Below, in pieces: positions 1-13,314 of a stretch of 64,000 nucleotides of DNA. How positions within the stretch are numbered: position 1 is the stretch's first letter; every line of letters starts with the position of its first letter. The position numbers were made by a program, and so were the translations under genes. The stretch covers positions 9,376,018-9,440,017 of the forward strand of contig BROE01000003.1 in the NCBI GenBank assembly GCA_036571765.1, read 5' to 3'. The stretch is from Plecoglossus altivelis (lineage: Eukaryota; Chordata; Actinopteri; Osmeriformes; Plecoglossidae). The notes beneath the pieces are model-generated. The model was given only the letters and a program-made list of their open reading frames with translations, ran no database searches and had not been told where the DNA came from.

Positions 1-638
1 TCCTCCTCCAGTGGCTGAGGTCAAGCAGGACTACAAATTCCAATGGTGGCTACTGACCAAACTACAATCCCCAAGATCCCCCTGCAGTCCCCATTAACAC
101 ACCTGAAGAGAGCTCAGACATGATTGCCACACAGACGCGCTGCATAGGCTCCAGAGAGGAGAGGCAAGAGAGGAGCGGTGAGATGAGTAGATCTGTGGCC
201 TGATTACAGCACAGTGGGGGAAAGGAAAACATCTTACTTGGGAAAGTAAAACCATTTACTTTTCCTCTTTTTAAAGTTTATCGAACAATGTTTTTGTTGG
301 CCTTTAGTACAGAAGAATGCTGAGTTACACCTTTCTCTTTTGTGTCAACTGTGGATGTTGAAACATTTGTTCTTTTTGAATCCTTGCTTTATGTTCCTCT
401 TGGCAACCATGTGACTCTACTAAGACATAGACTACCGAGGAACAGCCTATGGCAGTACAACACATATGAACATTCACAAACACACCTTGCCACAAAAACA
501 CATACATGCAGGTTTATCATGTACAAACACACCCAAAACATACATGCATAACAATACACATGAGCACACACACACACACACACACACATGAGCACACACA
601 CGAGCGCGCGCACACACACACACACGCGCACACACACA

Positions 639-712
<74 letters not shown>

Positions 713-2489
713 CACAATACAGACTTATTTAAATTGAACCAAGATCAGATCAGCAATAAATCATTTCTCGCTCACATAATCTCATTTAAGAAAGCCTAAA
801 TTTAGATCAGAGCGCATGTAAATCGGTCCTTATATCTGCGCATGTGTGTGAGTGTAATAAGCACTACCCCAGTGACAGGATGACGTTTCTTTCATTTCCT
901 GTGTGTGTATGGGTGTCTCCGGGGGGTACAATATGTCTTGCGGTGGTCTTCTCACTCATCAGCTAAACCGCTGTGGTTACCACAGTACCGCAGGTGGCCA
1001 CAGCAGCTTACGTCTCCACGAAGAAGATGAGTCATAGCTCATGACTCCGCAATCTGCGACTTCAGCTGCTAAGGTCTCAGTCCCATGTTCAGATCCAGTG
1101 CAGACGTACGGCATCATCTTGACCCTAACGAGGAACACCGAACTCCAGCCCTCCCATCATTACCATACGTCTTCTCACTTGACTCCAGCGGCTTCCGGAA
1201 AACCCAGCATCACTAGGCACTTCAGACTGCCAGCTATGTCACTGCCATTCCCAGCTCTGCATTTAGTCCTAATGACATTCCTAGTGTCTATTTTCTGCAC
1301 AGTTAGACAGGCCTGTGGCAGAGCAGCGAAGTCACACGCTCTTGCTGGCTCCATTCTAAAGCCCTGATGATAACAGTGCCACCAGTCATCTAGATACACT
1401 CAGGTAATTGAATGCCCAAGGCTCTCCCTCGCCCAGTGAGTGTGCACATCCGTGTGGTGTGAGTGTGTGTGTGTGTGTGCAAGGGTGTCTGTGTCTGCTT
1501 TCAGACACATCTGAAGAAAGGAAGAGGTAAGCAACATGATAGATGAGTGAAAAATATGATGACTTTGGTCTCGGAGTTTTACATGTAATAGGCTTTTGGT
1601 GTGTGTGTGACAGAGAGTGTGTGCCCATGGGTAGTTGTGGGAATGTGTGTGCCTGTGTGTTGTGTGCATGCAAGTGAGCGATCATACAGAAAATGATAAA
1701 GATCTAACATATGAATATGTATGTGTACCACATTTATGATACGTGGAACAGGTACTGTCTCTATGAATAATGCCATCCATGCAAAGTGTGTAAAGTCATC
1801 AAATCCCAAATCATGTTTTATTTTCACTCAACCTTCGGCTGTCTTGGTCATGAATAAATGACAGATATCAGTTAGATGAGTATCTGGGGCGGCATTCATT
1901 AATCATTTCAGATTTTGGTGTCCCAGTGTGACACTTTAGATCACATCAGCATTTCCATAAACAAGTAGAGCAGGAAGCGTGTCCAAATGACGCGCTATAA
2001 ACTATGGATGACAAACAGGAGTCGTATGAATATCAGGTGTGTTAACCGGTGACAAGGCTAGATAGAAAGGAGGAACACATCATCGCAAAGAGGGGTATGG
2101 GGTGGCGCTCTCAAAATCGATGGAGACAAATAGTGCTGATGTGAACGTCGAGAGGGAAGCCATGTCTGGGGGAATGGGTGCGATTGTTGAAGTGTAGAAG
2201 TGTTGTGTATGTGTTCATAATTAGAGTGGTTAATGCTAGACTAATAACTCGCCCAAATATCATGATGAATAGAAACACCAAACAAATGTCTGAATGCAAA
2301 TACTCTAATCTGCATGTGTTGAGTCACCCCTAACGCTAATCTCCTTAGAGACTGTGAGCTAACTGGGTAAAACACGTTTGTGAGTGCGCGCGCACACAAA
2401 CGCATACAGTCACACCCACGCATGCACACACACATGCTCTCTCTACTCCTGATGAGAACTGTTAGATGAACAGGTTTTAGCAGGTTTTG
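1..2489. other. Upstream non-coding DNA
   Basis: I see no exon, RNA gene or mobile element here. The open frames are short and either run through CA/GT repeats or have unbiased composition. A long CA microsatellite lies at 563-717 and a shorter GT tract near 1460-1480. Presumed intergenic or distal regulatory DNA upstream of the semaphorin gene. Confidence 0.6.
563..717. repeat. Interrupted (CA)n microsatellite
   Basis: CA dinucleotides run for about 155 bp with interruptions such as TGAG, GAGCGCGCG and GCG. It generates frames of alternating Cys-Val on the minus strand and His-Thr on the plus strand, which are not genes. Confidence 0.95.
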
Positions 2490-2496
2490 AGACAGA

Positions 2497-2552
<56 letters not shown>

Positions 2553-2614
2553 TGAGAGAGTGAGAGAGAGAGAAAAAGAGAGAGAGAGTGAGAGAAAGAG
2601 AAAGAGAGAGAGAG

Positions 2615-2645
<31 letters not shown>

Positions 2646-2722
2646 AAAAGACAGAGAGAGAGAGAGAGTGAGGGAGAAAGAAAAGACAGAGACAAAGACA
2701 GAGAGGGAGAGAGATAGAGAGA
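2490..2722. repeat. (GA)n-rich microsatellite
   Basis: About 230 bp of GA repeat with GAAA, GTGA and GACA interruptions. The 165-residue Leu/Ser-rich frame on the minus strand and the Arg/Glu frame on the plus strand are by-products of the repeat. Confidence 0.95.
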
Positions 2723-5458
2723 TTGCGTTGCTAATCAATAGTGTGGAAGAAGCTGTTATCTCTGCTCATTCTGCTCAGTGATAAATTTGGGAGAACGTTT
2801 TCTTTCATTGCATACAGTACACAACTAGAATGTCTGCTTTTGTGCTGCTGACTTCTGTGTGTGTGAGTGTGCGAGTGTGTTTGGTGTGCACTGCATGTGC
2901 ATATATGTAGTATGTGTATAGTGAGCTTGTAGCTCTGCAGCATTACGGCCTGAGGGTAAACAGACAAAACGCCGCTCAAATGCTCGCTGTGTTGAATACA
3001 TATAAACCATCAATATTTACACACAGTCAAATCTCGCTCGCGCTGAATTGGGAGTGATGGGTGTTTGGACTGAGTTTATTTTCTTATCTGGTTCTGTTAT
3101 GAAAAAAAAAATCTATTGGATTCCTTCTTTTTGTGCAACCTTTCTGTGCTTGGAGTAAGATAGACTGTAAAGAGCGTTTGGTTGATGTGGAGTTTCTCCT
3201 CAGGGAAAAGGTGGAGGGGAGTACATTTTCCATCAGGACTGGCTTATGGTGTGTACCTGACGCTGTTTCGACTGCGGAAGATGTGCTCGTGAGGAAAAAA
3301 GACACCAGGTAATTGCCTCAGCTCCATGAATGAGTATGGCTGTGGTAGAGCTTTGGAGTGCCAAAGGTCTTGTGAATGTTTTAATGGGAGAATGGCCACT
3401 GGGTAAATGAGGTGCAGACTGTGTTGTGATCTCTACCATCGCCTCTCTCCCGAGACTGAAGTAACTGTTTCAAATGAGACATGACGCTTGCAGAGTAAGC
3501 TTGCAGAGTAGGCCATTGTAAAGTTTGCAAATGCAGATCCCGCTGGGGTGTAGAAAGAAGATGTATCAGCACATTCACTTGTTTAGGGGACGGACATTTA
3601 TGATGTAGTCTTCTCCTGAGGTAAAAATGGGTCAACATAGTAGGCCACTTCTACCAGCTTGCGTTGTTTTGCGTGGGAGGCGTTTGACATCTCGATTGCC
3701 AACTCGCTCGCCCTCATAAGTAGCACAGCCATTCCGGCAGATGGGGCCTGGGTGTATTGGGTTCTTGGAGAGGTTCGATGAGCAGGTGGAGACCCAAGTC
3801 GCCCAGGTAATGGGCTCAATAGTGGGAAACAGGGGAGAAGCGGTGCCTGCAGATGGTGCTGTCCCTGGAGCTGCGGCGGCTGGGGACAGAGGTGGACTGG
3901 GTACGTTGCGGAGAGACTGCTGGAGGGGGGCAAAAACACTGTGGAAGACAGCGCGGCCCGGTGTGAGGTGGTGCTGTGAAAGAGTTACTGAGGAGGAGTC
4001 TGATCTTACTGTAGCTCGAAGGGGCTGGGTTGTGTCTGGGGAGATTGGTTTGGAGAGATGGGAGAGAGATGGGAGAGAGGCAGTGATGGAAGGTGACAAT
4101 ATTTCAATTTCATGAGCGAGTCATATCAGTAGCCAGGTTTCAGTGAGGCAATCGCATGCACTCCATGAAATAAACACAATCATTGGATTAAAGTTTATTC
4201 AGAGTTTGGGCCGATTACTTTCCTGATGTGGAGAGGTGGTCTGGTCAAGGAGTCATCAGTGGTGTGGGTGAAGACCTGAAGGGGGTGAGGTAACCTGACA
4301 CTTCCCTCCGGATGCTGATGAACCCTGCATGAGTCTCCAGTGGACATTGCAGTTCATCTACAGTGGTCATTAGCAGGTCATCACTTCTAGCCAGTGTGTA
4401 TGTGTGGTTGGGATGGTGGCGGGGGGTGGGGTGGTGGTGGTAGTGGTGGTGGTGGTGGTGGTGGGGGTTCCCGTGGGCACCAAATGCAGTATGACCCAGA
4501 CTGGCATTCTCATCTCTGTGTTTTACAAAAGACTAAAAGACTTAGTCTGTAATTGGAGTTGGTTGGTAGACTGGACAGAAGGGCTGTCTGTGCACTGTCG
4601 CTGAGAAGAGGGTTGAGCTGGTAAATGAGTAAACAATTGCTTCATTTTTACTCTTTTTCTCTGGCTTACATAATTGATATGAATTCAATCAATAGATGTC
4701 CATGAGTTTTTTTATTAACTTGTGTTGGATGGTTCTGACTGTAAATTTTCTACCCATTTTTCTTGCTGTTTCTGTTTTTCTAGTTTTATTTTTTTCTCTC
4801 TTCCTCTATAAGACCTTTAGGTCCTCTCTACAGACAAATACAGAATGTTTGTTTTTCAAAAAACCCCACCCCGCTTCCTTCGTATTTGCGTGTCAAATGC
4901 AGTGTGTGTAGACTGTGCGTGTGTGACTCATGCTAGAAGAGGTAGAGGTGTGTGAAGTGTAGACCCCGGTAGTTCAGTTTTCTACTGGAGTCCTCTGGGG
5001 CTGAATCAGAAGAGGACTAGTGTCATGTCTGCAAGGCATCGTGGGTAGATGAGTTCTCTATATGATCTGAGCAGAAGGCGGGATGCTGAAAGATATCCCC
5101 CTCATGGCCATGTGTGTTGGTATGTGTGTGTGTGTGATAGAGAGAGAGAGAGTGTGTGACAGTGTGAGAGAGGTAATTTTACAACTGCAGTGTGATTAGA
5201 TACAGGTGCAACATCTTAGTCCCAAATCAATCCAGCTTGTTAGCTCATTTTGCGCATGAGATGCGAGGGTGTGGAATTGTGATGTGTAGTTTATGTATGT
5301 GTGCCAAAACAGTAAATAATCTTTGTCTAAATAAAGTCTTCAAAATGGGACTGATCAGTACTGCTTGTCTCCCTGACAATGCAACTGGCTCAGTCTCAAA
5401 CGAAAGCCTTAGTCTGAAATACAAATGGTGTGTTTGGCCTTGGATTTAGAAACTGCGT
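2723..5458. other. Non-coding stretch with unexplained open minus-strand frames
   Basis: No recognisable exon. Between about 3084 and 4112 several overlapping frames of 70-155 codons are open, mostly on the minus strand. I recognise no domain in them and they change frame repeatedly. They could be chance or an old decayed coding fragment. A GGT repeat sits at 4421-4467 and a short GT/GA tract at about 5120-5155. Confidence 0.45.
4421..4467. repeat. (GGT)n trinucleotide repeat
   Basis: Around fifteen near-perfect GGT units, encoding poly-Val or poly-Gly in plus-strand frames. A simple repeat in non-coding DNA. Confidence 0.9.
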
Positions 5459-5632
5459 TTCTCCCTCTGTCTTTATTTTCTCTCCATCTGTCTCCGCCTC
5501 CCCTCCATCTCTCTCTATTTTTCTCTGTTTCTCTCCTGTTCCCTCCACATCTCTGTCTCTCTCTCTCTGCCCCCCCCTCTCTCCTTCTCTCCCTCTCTTC
5601 CTATCTCTACCTCCCTCTCTCCTTCTCCGTGC
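5459..5632. repeat. Polypyrimidine (TC-rich) tract
   Basis: About 170 bp composed almost wholly of C and T on the plus strand, including CTCTCTC and CCTCCCTCT blocks. No gene. Confidence 0.85.
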
Positions 5633-7508
5633 TGGGCAGGGTAAGAGAATAACTCTCCTCTCTCAGAGAAGTGAACAGTTTGATCTTCAAAAAATGAGAT
5701 CTGGATAGCCTGCCTCGCTGTGCTTTAGGGACGTGTGTGTCTGTGTGCATGTGAATATGTGTGTACCAACCTTGCGTGTATGTGTGAGCGTGCGTGTGTG
5801 CGCGCACGCGTGTCAGAGCTGTATATGTGTGGGTGGTGTTTCCATGTGATGAAGAGAAAAGGGAACATTCACACAGGGCTTCAAAGTGCAGGTGAGAGCA
5901 GTCACGGCAGCACCAGATCTGGGAGAACAGGATCCCAGGGAAGCGGATCTCGCCTGGCAGACGAGACGCTCCACAGCACCCCTATCTGCTCCAGCCAAAA
6001 TGACTGCTGAAGCCCCACTAAAAGCCACTCGACAGACACATTAGCGCGGGGGGTGGGGGGTGGGGAAAGGGGTGGCAGGTATGGTGGCACGTCGCCAAGT
6101 GTCTCCAGTTCCTACCAGAGGAATGTCGAATTCAAGACAGATAAAATGTAGGATGGGGAGTACGAACAGATCACATGCCTATTTTTGCAGCCATACTTTG
6201 CAGTCCCATGCTCTTTGAAATTCAATTAAATTCAAACTCCACCAAACTCCCATTATTCATTCAGCCCTTCACTTGCCTGACCATGTTCCTGGCCTGGACA
6301 TGGGCGCACGTCACATGGGTGATCGAGAATGGGAAGACAGAGAGAGAGAGAGACTTACATTGGTGAAGCCCTGAGCACATGCGTGTGGTGCTGTCACCGG
6401 ACCCTGCACACTCATGTGTGTCACATTGAGTGATCAATACAGGGATCTTCCTCTTCTGAAGTCTACATACCATAGATTAAGAACTATGGGAGGACAGGCG
6501 TACTGAACAGTCAGGGGGGAGGAGTGTCAGACTTTGACATGGGTTTCTTTAGTCAGGTGGGCGTTTTCAGAGGTTCTGCCCTATTCGAGTGAGCCCTGTG
6601 TGTGTGCAGTAGTGAGGATGTGTGTGAGCATGTTACGGGACTGCATGGTGAGACGTTGAGATGTTTTGAGATGCAGGAGCAGGGACGAGGGAAGCATGGC
6701 TCAGGCATGCTTGTCGGCTGGCTTTGTTTCTGGATGAGAGAGAAAGAGAGAGCGAGAGAGAGAGAGAGAGAGCTCAGAAACAGAGGCAAAGAGGTGAACT
6801 CAAATAACCTTGCTACAGTCTACTGATATGAGATGCTGTGCTTGATTTTTCAAGCGAGATGTTTAACTTCAGTCTTATCGCGCCAGAATATTTTCAGTTA
6901 TCGTCACCTGTTCACCAATAGAAGCCACTGTGATGTGAACACAATTAACAGGGAATGGCTGCACTGTGCCGCCATAGTGTCGCTTTATTCTATATTACCA
7001 TTTTACTTCTGGAATTGGATAGTTACGTTTTTCTATCACAGTAGGTGTGTGGCTCGATTAGCACACTTACGTAGCTAATCTAGCCTGGTTAGACTACAGC
7101 TGCTCAAAAACTGACACACAAGATTCACACTCTACACCCTTGACAAAAAGACAAACACACATACACACACACACGTGAAACTTTCCTCTAACAGAAATAT
7201 GAAGTTGGTTTTGCTTTCAAAGCAAAGACCCCCAAAACCCTTTTCCTTCCCCATCCCATCCAGACACTCCTCCTACAGAGGAGGCTTTTTATAAAGTAAT
7301 AGAGTCATTTTATCTGTCTTCTTCCCCTTCTCCTCAACCTCTTTCCCTAATTTCTCGCTCCTCTGCGAATGCAGCAGAGTTGAGAGCTACAGATGAGTTG
7401 GTGGAATAAATCCTCGGGTTTATCTCTCTCAGCATGCGGTCCTGTTTAGACTCTGAGTGAGAATTCAAATAGACTTCTCTGGTTCTGTCTCCGGCATCCT
7501 ATTGTAGG
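5633..7508. other. Non-coding DNA, nothing recognised
   Basis: Both strands were scanned and only short, unbiased frames were seen. Small GT tracts (about 5740-5810) and a short GA tract (about 6737-6772) are present. Confidence 0.55.
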
Positions 7509-7678
7509 ACACTCATCTCCGCTCTTCTCCTCTTTTCTTTTCTCTTCTCTTTTTCTCTCCTCTCCTCTCTTCCCCTCTCCTCCTCTCCTCTCTGCTCTGC
7601 TCTCCTCTCATCTCTTCTTTTCTCTTCTTTGTTCCTCCTCCCATTTTCTCCTCTCCTCTCCTCTCCTCTCCTCTCTTG
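7509..7678. repeat. CTCTT/CTCTCC pyrimidine array
   Basis: About 170 bp of C and T with rare G on the plus strand, built from degenerate 5-bp CTCTT and CTCCT units. It is the first of four similar arrays between 7.5 and 15.7 kb. Confidence 0.9.
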
Positions 7679-10600
7679 TTTAAGTGTGGTTTGTTGACAT
7701 GTTGAGATTCTGATCATAATGTTTTGCTCAGGTGACATTATTGAACTAAGTAAGTTAATGGTCTGTCACATCATTCATCAGGAAAAAAGGCTGGATTGGA
7801 TGGGGAATGAGGGTGACAGAAAGGGAGAAAGAGAGAGTAAGTAGACAGCGAGAAAGAGAGAGTGAGAGAAAGGGGGGTAAGAAGGGGGAAAGCAAAGGAA
7901 GCGAGAGAACGCAAAGGACTCACGACCAAGGACATAGGAAGGAGGAACCTTTATTGCTCTCTAGGGAGAGTAAGAAGCAAATTTATCATCGTCACCACAT
8001 CAAACTCTACTGAGCTGGAATATCAAGAATGGCCCTGTCCCAGCAATGCTTCCAGCCTCGTCACCTATCTCCTCTCCTCCTTTCCTGCTCTCTCTCCCCA
8101 TTCCTCCATCCTCTCAAAGACAAGGGGATGAGGGGGGGGGGGAAACAAATGTAATATGTTCTGAAATGGGCTGCTGTAGATGATCCATTGAAGAGGAGCC
8201 CTAGACAAGCTGTCCGGTACTTAGCCTGACTGAAATGAGTGAGAGGGCAGTAATGATGTAGCCAACGGCTCGTGTGTTATGTGACAGAGATGACTGGGGT
8301 CCTAATCGAAGAGCGGGCTCTATGTCCATCCTCACATTAAGTATTTAGCCTTGAACGTCTATCCATCCACACTATAGGCGTCACGAGTCAAATATTCATT
8401 AGCTCTGATTAGGAAATTCATATTTTAGATGTGACTGTGTCTCTTTCCTCTCACCTCATTAGCTGACTTTCTTCAGACACATTTCAGACATTTCACACAG
8501 ACTGATGGCAGAAGTTTCTGGAAGAAGGTGTGAAATGTGCCAAATATGTATTTGTAGAAAAGTGTTTGTTCCCATAGTGAAGACTTCCCATTTGGGCGTT
8601 TGGAGAATCAGGGTGGGATGTGAGGGATTTTGGCACTTAATAATGAGGTCTTTGTAGGCCTGGGAATGATCTTTTGGACAAATGAAATCCTTGAGAGATG
8701 TTGGGAAGCTTGGGTCTTGAGGGGGTTTGGAGCCCCCCCTTCCCCCCTGTATGCCCCCCCGTCTGGCAGTGATGAAATAGACGAGGGGTGCCTGTGGCTA
8801 TTGAAGGAGATGTGTTGTGTTTGTGGGTTTAAGGGGGGAAGGGAGGGTGGGTGGGGGGGGCGCCCTATTGGACATGAAGGAGCATGGGAACCTGCTCCCT
8901 CAGAGGTTCTTCATTTGGGACCGCTGGACACTACAGAACCGGTTCTGTCGTCCCACCCCAGACCTCCATTCACAATGCTCCGCTCAGCGGCTTCTCAAGG
9001 GCCAGGATCCAGGCCCTCAAGGGCTTCTGGACTCCAGCACAGACCCCCATGCAAGGCTGGGAGACGAGGCCACGAGGAACATGGTCGGAATACAGACCCT
9101 CGTAAATAGAGCGCAGCGCAGTGATGGTATTCATGAACACGAGTGAAAATGCGTCCATGGCCTCGAAAAGCAACGACATACTTAAAATCAAGCACAAAAG
9201 CTGCGTGCGACAGCGTCGATCGGCCTCCGTGCAAGTGTCCACTCTCCAGCGGCAGGTTGTTGACATCACTGGACGTGGAACGTAATAGGAATTTCGACAA
9301 ACATACACGGACGCACAGATAGTGTGGATTCTTTTCAAGGAATCTACGGACTATGGAATCGGCCAGTAATGAGTTACGTTGGTGAAAAAAAAACCTATAA
9401 CAGCTTTTAATTTCGTAATCATTTCAAACATTCTTTCCTGAACCAATCCTCACATGGGGGAGATGGGAAAGTAAATGGAAAAAAGGGTCAAGATATGACA
9501 TCTAACTCGATTTTCTTTGTGAAGAAACCAACAATGTGAGGCATTACTTCAATTAAGCCTCCTTTTGGGATTGGCTGATTCGCAATCCATTAAGCAATAT
9601 GCAAATGGGTGGGTTTGTTTGGGGAGATGGGGGACGGATGGAGAGATGCGGGAGGAGAGGAAGGGGAGAGGGGGAGAATGGAGGAGAATGTGGCATAATT
9701 GGCCAGTCTGCCTAGCTCTATCGACTTAATGAGGCGCAGACTCACATTCACACACATACAGGCCCAGACACACGCGCGCACAAGTGCGCACACACATGCT
9801 TACACAAACACGGATATGAGCACGAACACAATGGCACTCTGCCTGAACTGCAAAGGTAAATTGGGTGTTTGGGTGTCAATTTAGGGGGGTAAACATTTAT
9901 AAAGTTGATTCAATGAAGCTGAGATCTCTCGGGAGATATCATTTGAAATGAATTATCTGCTGGCACCGTTAAATATCTGCTATGATCAAACGAGACAGAC
10001 GTCCATAAGAAATTAGACTGTTGTTACTGTGTGAAATGTGTTTGTGTGTCTGTCTGTTTGGATTTGTGTGTGTATCAAACTGTGTGCGGCTGCATCCATG
10101 CACTACATGTAAGTGCCCGCGTGTGTTTGTGTGTGTGTGTGGAATTCCATGTATGAGTGCTAGTGTATGTCCAGTATCTATATGAATGAGTGTCTGAGTT
10201 GTGTGGGTTCTGAGATAGAGAGTGTGCATACTTGTGTAAGTGTGTGTGTGGTTGTGTGTGTGTGTGTGGGAGGGGGGGGACTGTGTCTTGTAATGAGCTA
10301 ATCTGGGTGCAGGGTGCCTGCCAGAGACTCCGAGGAGAGACTGTGCTCTCTCAGGCAGAACCGTGCCACTGCTCTCTCCTCCACACCGCTAAATGACTTT
10401 CTGCTCAGGGACTTAGCCCGACCGCCAAGATTATATAAGCGAGAGAAGAGAGGCGAGCAGCAGAACAGCATGCGGGGTCCTCTAAGGTCCTATGGTTTGC
10501 AAGGCCGACAGGTGCTTCAGCCCTGCGCGACTTTGTGCTACGAATCCAGTCGCACGTTCGTTGCTTTGGACTGACCTTGATCATTGGACGACAGCAACTT

Positions 10601-11630
10601 AAGACCGATTGGGGGCGCTCGTTTTGATGCGAGCACTCTATGATCCTTTTTTTATAGAGGATTACGAGAGACTGGTCCTTGGTGTAACTAGTTCAGTAAA
10701 GCGCTTGTCATCATTAGTCAAAAAGCAATAAACATTCCCACAGCTCTGGGGTTTGGCCACAGCCACACGAGAACGGACTGTTTTCAGAGCCGTGATCTAA
10801 ATATGTACCGAGGCGGTTCTACCTGGGATCAATACTGCTTTGTACAGACAGGTGTTCTCTAAAAGCACCTGATGAAGAATACATGCATTGATTTTCAAAT
10901 ACGTGCGTTTGTGCTCCCGCAGTTTGCGGCAGACTCTCACCCTGGTACCAGCATGGTGGATTTTGTTTTTCCTGCCTGGGATTGTTCATCGGCCTCATTC
11001 TCATGCTAAGCAACTTTTCATTTGCTATCAACATGGCAACGCTTCAGTCAGACAGAGTGAATACAGATGCAGGAGATGGAGGGCATGGAGAGGCTTTATG
11101 GAGATGGAGATCTGCCTCTGTGCTCCACGGCCGCTAACCCTGAGCACTGTCCTGTGTGCGTCTGTGTGTGTGTGTCACTGCCACATCGAGTCCTTATGTG
11201 GTGTAGGAGAGACCTCCACAAAGAGACCTTTTTGTGATATGGTAAAACCGATATGGAGGACACCTGGGATTCAAACACAGACGCTCACAAGCCTCTCATT
11301 GCCTGTTGTTTTCCTCCAATAGGAAACCACTTGGGATTTACAATGGCGGCCGCTTTGTCTTTTGGCACAATGGTTTAATGAGTGCGTTTGTACTCTTCAA
11401 AGCAATTTGTGTGACAACGCGTTGGTGTGTGCGTGTGTGAGTGAGTTTGTGACAAGTGCTGAACAAGTGATTTTGATATTCTCAACAGCTGATGATGTTA
11501 ATAGGGACAAGAATTTACATCACTTTTTTACATATGTATGAGCCAAACTGTTGAAGAGACTCTTCATATGAATTTTCATAGAACTTTTTCTATGTTGGTA
11601 AATCTTGTCAATGTTGTGTTGTTGGGTGTG
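7679..11630. other. Non-coding DNA with possible regulatory islands
   Basis: No confident exon. Three sub-regions stand out: an AT-rich stretch with TAAT/ATTA cores at 8331-8480, a CpG-richer block at about 8930-9300 with open frames on both strands, and a TATA-like motif at 10431-10439 followed by CpG-richer DNA. Each is reported separately. Confidence 0.5.
10400..10480 (+). promoter_or_regulatory. Possible TATA-containing promoter (weak)
   Basis: A TTATATAAG motif at 10431-10439 is followed by CpG-containing sequence. This is the usual TATA-box spacing for initiation near 10460-10470. No splice donor or coding exon can be tied to it, so it is only a candidate, for example for an alternative upstream start or a non-coding RNA. 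Confidence 0.2.
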
Positions 11631-11860
11631 TCTTTTCTCTTCTCTACCCTCTTCTCCTCTCCCCTCATGTCCTCTCCTCTCCCCTGCTCTCCTCTCCCCT
11701 CCTCTCCTCTTCTCTCCCCTCCTCTCCTCTCCTCTCCCCTCCTCTCCCCTCCTTTCCCCTCCCCTCCTCTCCCCTCCTCTCCCCTGATCCTTCTCCACCT
11801 CTCCCCTCCCCTCCTCTCCTCTTCTCTCCACTTCTCTCCTTTCCTCTCCTCTCCTCTCCT
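11631..11860. repeat. CTCTCCTCTCC pyrimidine array
   Basis: About 230 bp of almost pure pyrimidine on the plus strand, dominated by CTCTC and CCCCTCCTCT units. The Ser/Pro/Leu and Arg/Gly/Glu frames of over 100 codons on the two strands reflect the repeat only. Confidence 0.95.
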
Positions 11861-12230
11861 AGAGCAGTCTAATCTAAATAAGATCTGCTGTGTGCTCACA
11901 CGCCTGACAGGAGCTTTCTTCTCAGCCCCCCTCCTAATCGATTACTAATGCCTGACAATGAGCTCTCCAACGAAGATAAGTTCTGTCACCAAAAGGTCTA
12001 AATCTCTCACTCTCTCGCTCCGTCGTTTTCTCTCTCGCACTCTTTATATCTTCTCTGTTTGGCTAATTTGTCACAACAAAGACGAACTGAAGCCATTTCC
12101 CCAACATCTTTTTATTCCAGTTCAGTGAGCTCTTAAACAATTTTGTCTGGACTTTGATTACTTACTAATAATTTGCATAGCCTCACTTACAGTTCTTGAG
12201 TCCTTAATGGCAGTGGAGGTCATAGGGGAT

Positions 12231-12596
12231 CTCCAACACTTCAGCCTCATCAGCCTCCCAGCCTCACCAGTCTCTCCAACCAGCCCAGCCTCTCCGTTCT
12301 CTCCACATAAGCTTCTCCAGCCTCACCAACCGCCCCAGCCTCTCCAGCCTCACCAACCACCTCAGCCTCTCCAGTCTGTCCAACACTTCAGTCTCTCCAG
12401 CCGCTCCTCGTCAGCCTCTCCAGCCTTTTCAACCCCTCCAGCCTCCTCCAGCCTCAACAGCCTCTTCAGTCTCTCCACATAAGCGTTTCCAACCTCACCA
12501 ACCACCCCAACCTCACTAAACATCCCACCCTCTCCAGCCTCAACAGCCTCTTCAGCCTCCACGGCCAATGAAACCCTTAGCCTCCCCAGCCTTCAC
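12231..12596. repeat. Degenerate minisatellite, CAGCCTC(A/T)CCA units
   Basis: About 365 bp of imperfect tandem copies of a short unit around CAGCCTCTCCAGCCTCACCA, with frequent point changes. The plus-strand frame at 12207-12482 reads Pro/Gln/Ser/Leu repeats and shows no domain. Confidence 0.85.
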
Positions 12597-13070
12597 ATCA
12601 TTTTATATGCGCACGGAGGAACATTTGTTTACACTGTAACACATGTTCAAGCCATCTTGTGTACTCTGGATTACCAGTAGAGTCAACCAAGGTTAGTTAT
12701 GCGTTAGGTCTGCTATGTTTGAGTTGGCGTTGACATTATCCCCCTGTCTGACAGCAGGCTAAGGTGCAATACTGATCTCTAGTGGTCAAGCAGCAGAACT
12801 GAATTGAACTCTGCCTTTAGTTGACCACCATTACTGATTATTGCCAGCATTGCTGTATGGGTATCTGTGGGTGAGTGTTTGTGTCTGTGTATGGAAGAGG
12901 GACAGCCAGTCTCCTCTGTGACATCAAATTGATCTAATCAAATCTGCACAACCCCAGCTGTCTAATTTCAAGTGTTTCTCAATTATCTTAATGTGATTGG
13001 CTCCCTGCAGCCAGTTGAAACAGTAATACTGATTGGAACATTATACGCTGCTGAGTACACACACGCACGC

Positions 13071-13155
13071 TGACACACTGCACACTGACACACTGCACAC
13101 TGACACACTGCACACTGACACACTGCACACTGACACACTGCACACTGACACACTG
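13071..13155. repeat. 15-bp tandem repeat (TGACACACTGCACAC)
   Basis: Five perfect copies of a 15-bp unit and one partial copy. The perfection suggests recent expansion. Confidence 0.97.
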
Positions 13156-13314
13156 CTGCCTCCGATGGAGTAACTGATGGTTGAACAAGTCATGGCGAAA
13201 GCGGGGTAAAAAGAAGGCCAGAGGGGGGACAAGGCCCACGAGAGGAAGGATGGAGACGGATGGAGGGACGGAGTGATGAAGGATCAAGGGGCTGACAGAG
13301 GGAGAAACGGCGCT

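Noticed and set aside
3084..4112. Overlapping minus-strand frames that might be a decayed gene or retroelement
   Set aside because: No family motif such as reverse transcriptase, integrase or zinc finger could be seen. Frames shift repeatedly and no terminal repeats flank the block. Left as unexplained.
13071..13155. 15-bp repeats considered as operator or iteron-like sites
   Set aside because: Perfect head-to-tail copies in a CA-rich context fit a minisatellite; no neighbouring gene or origin features.
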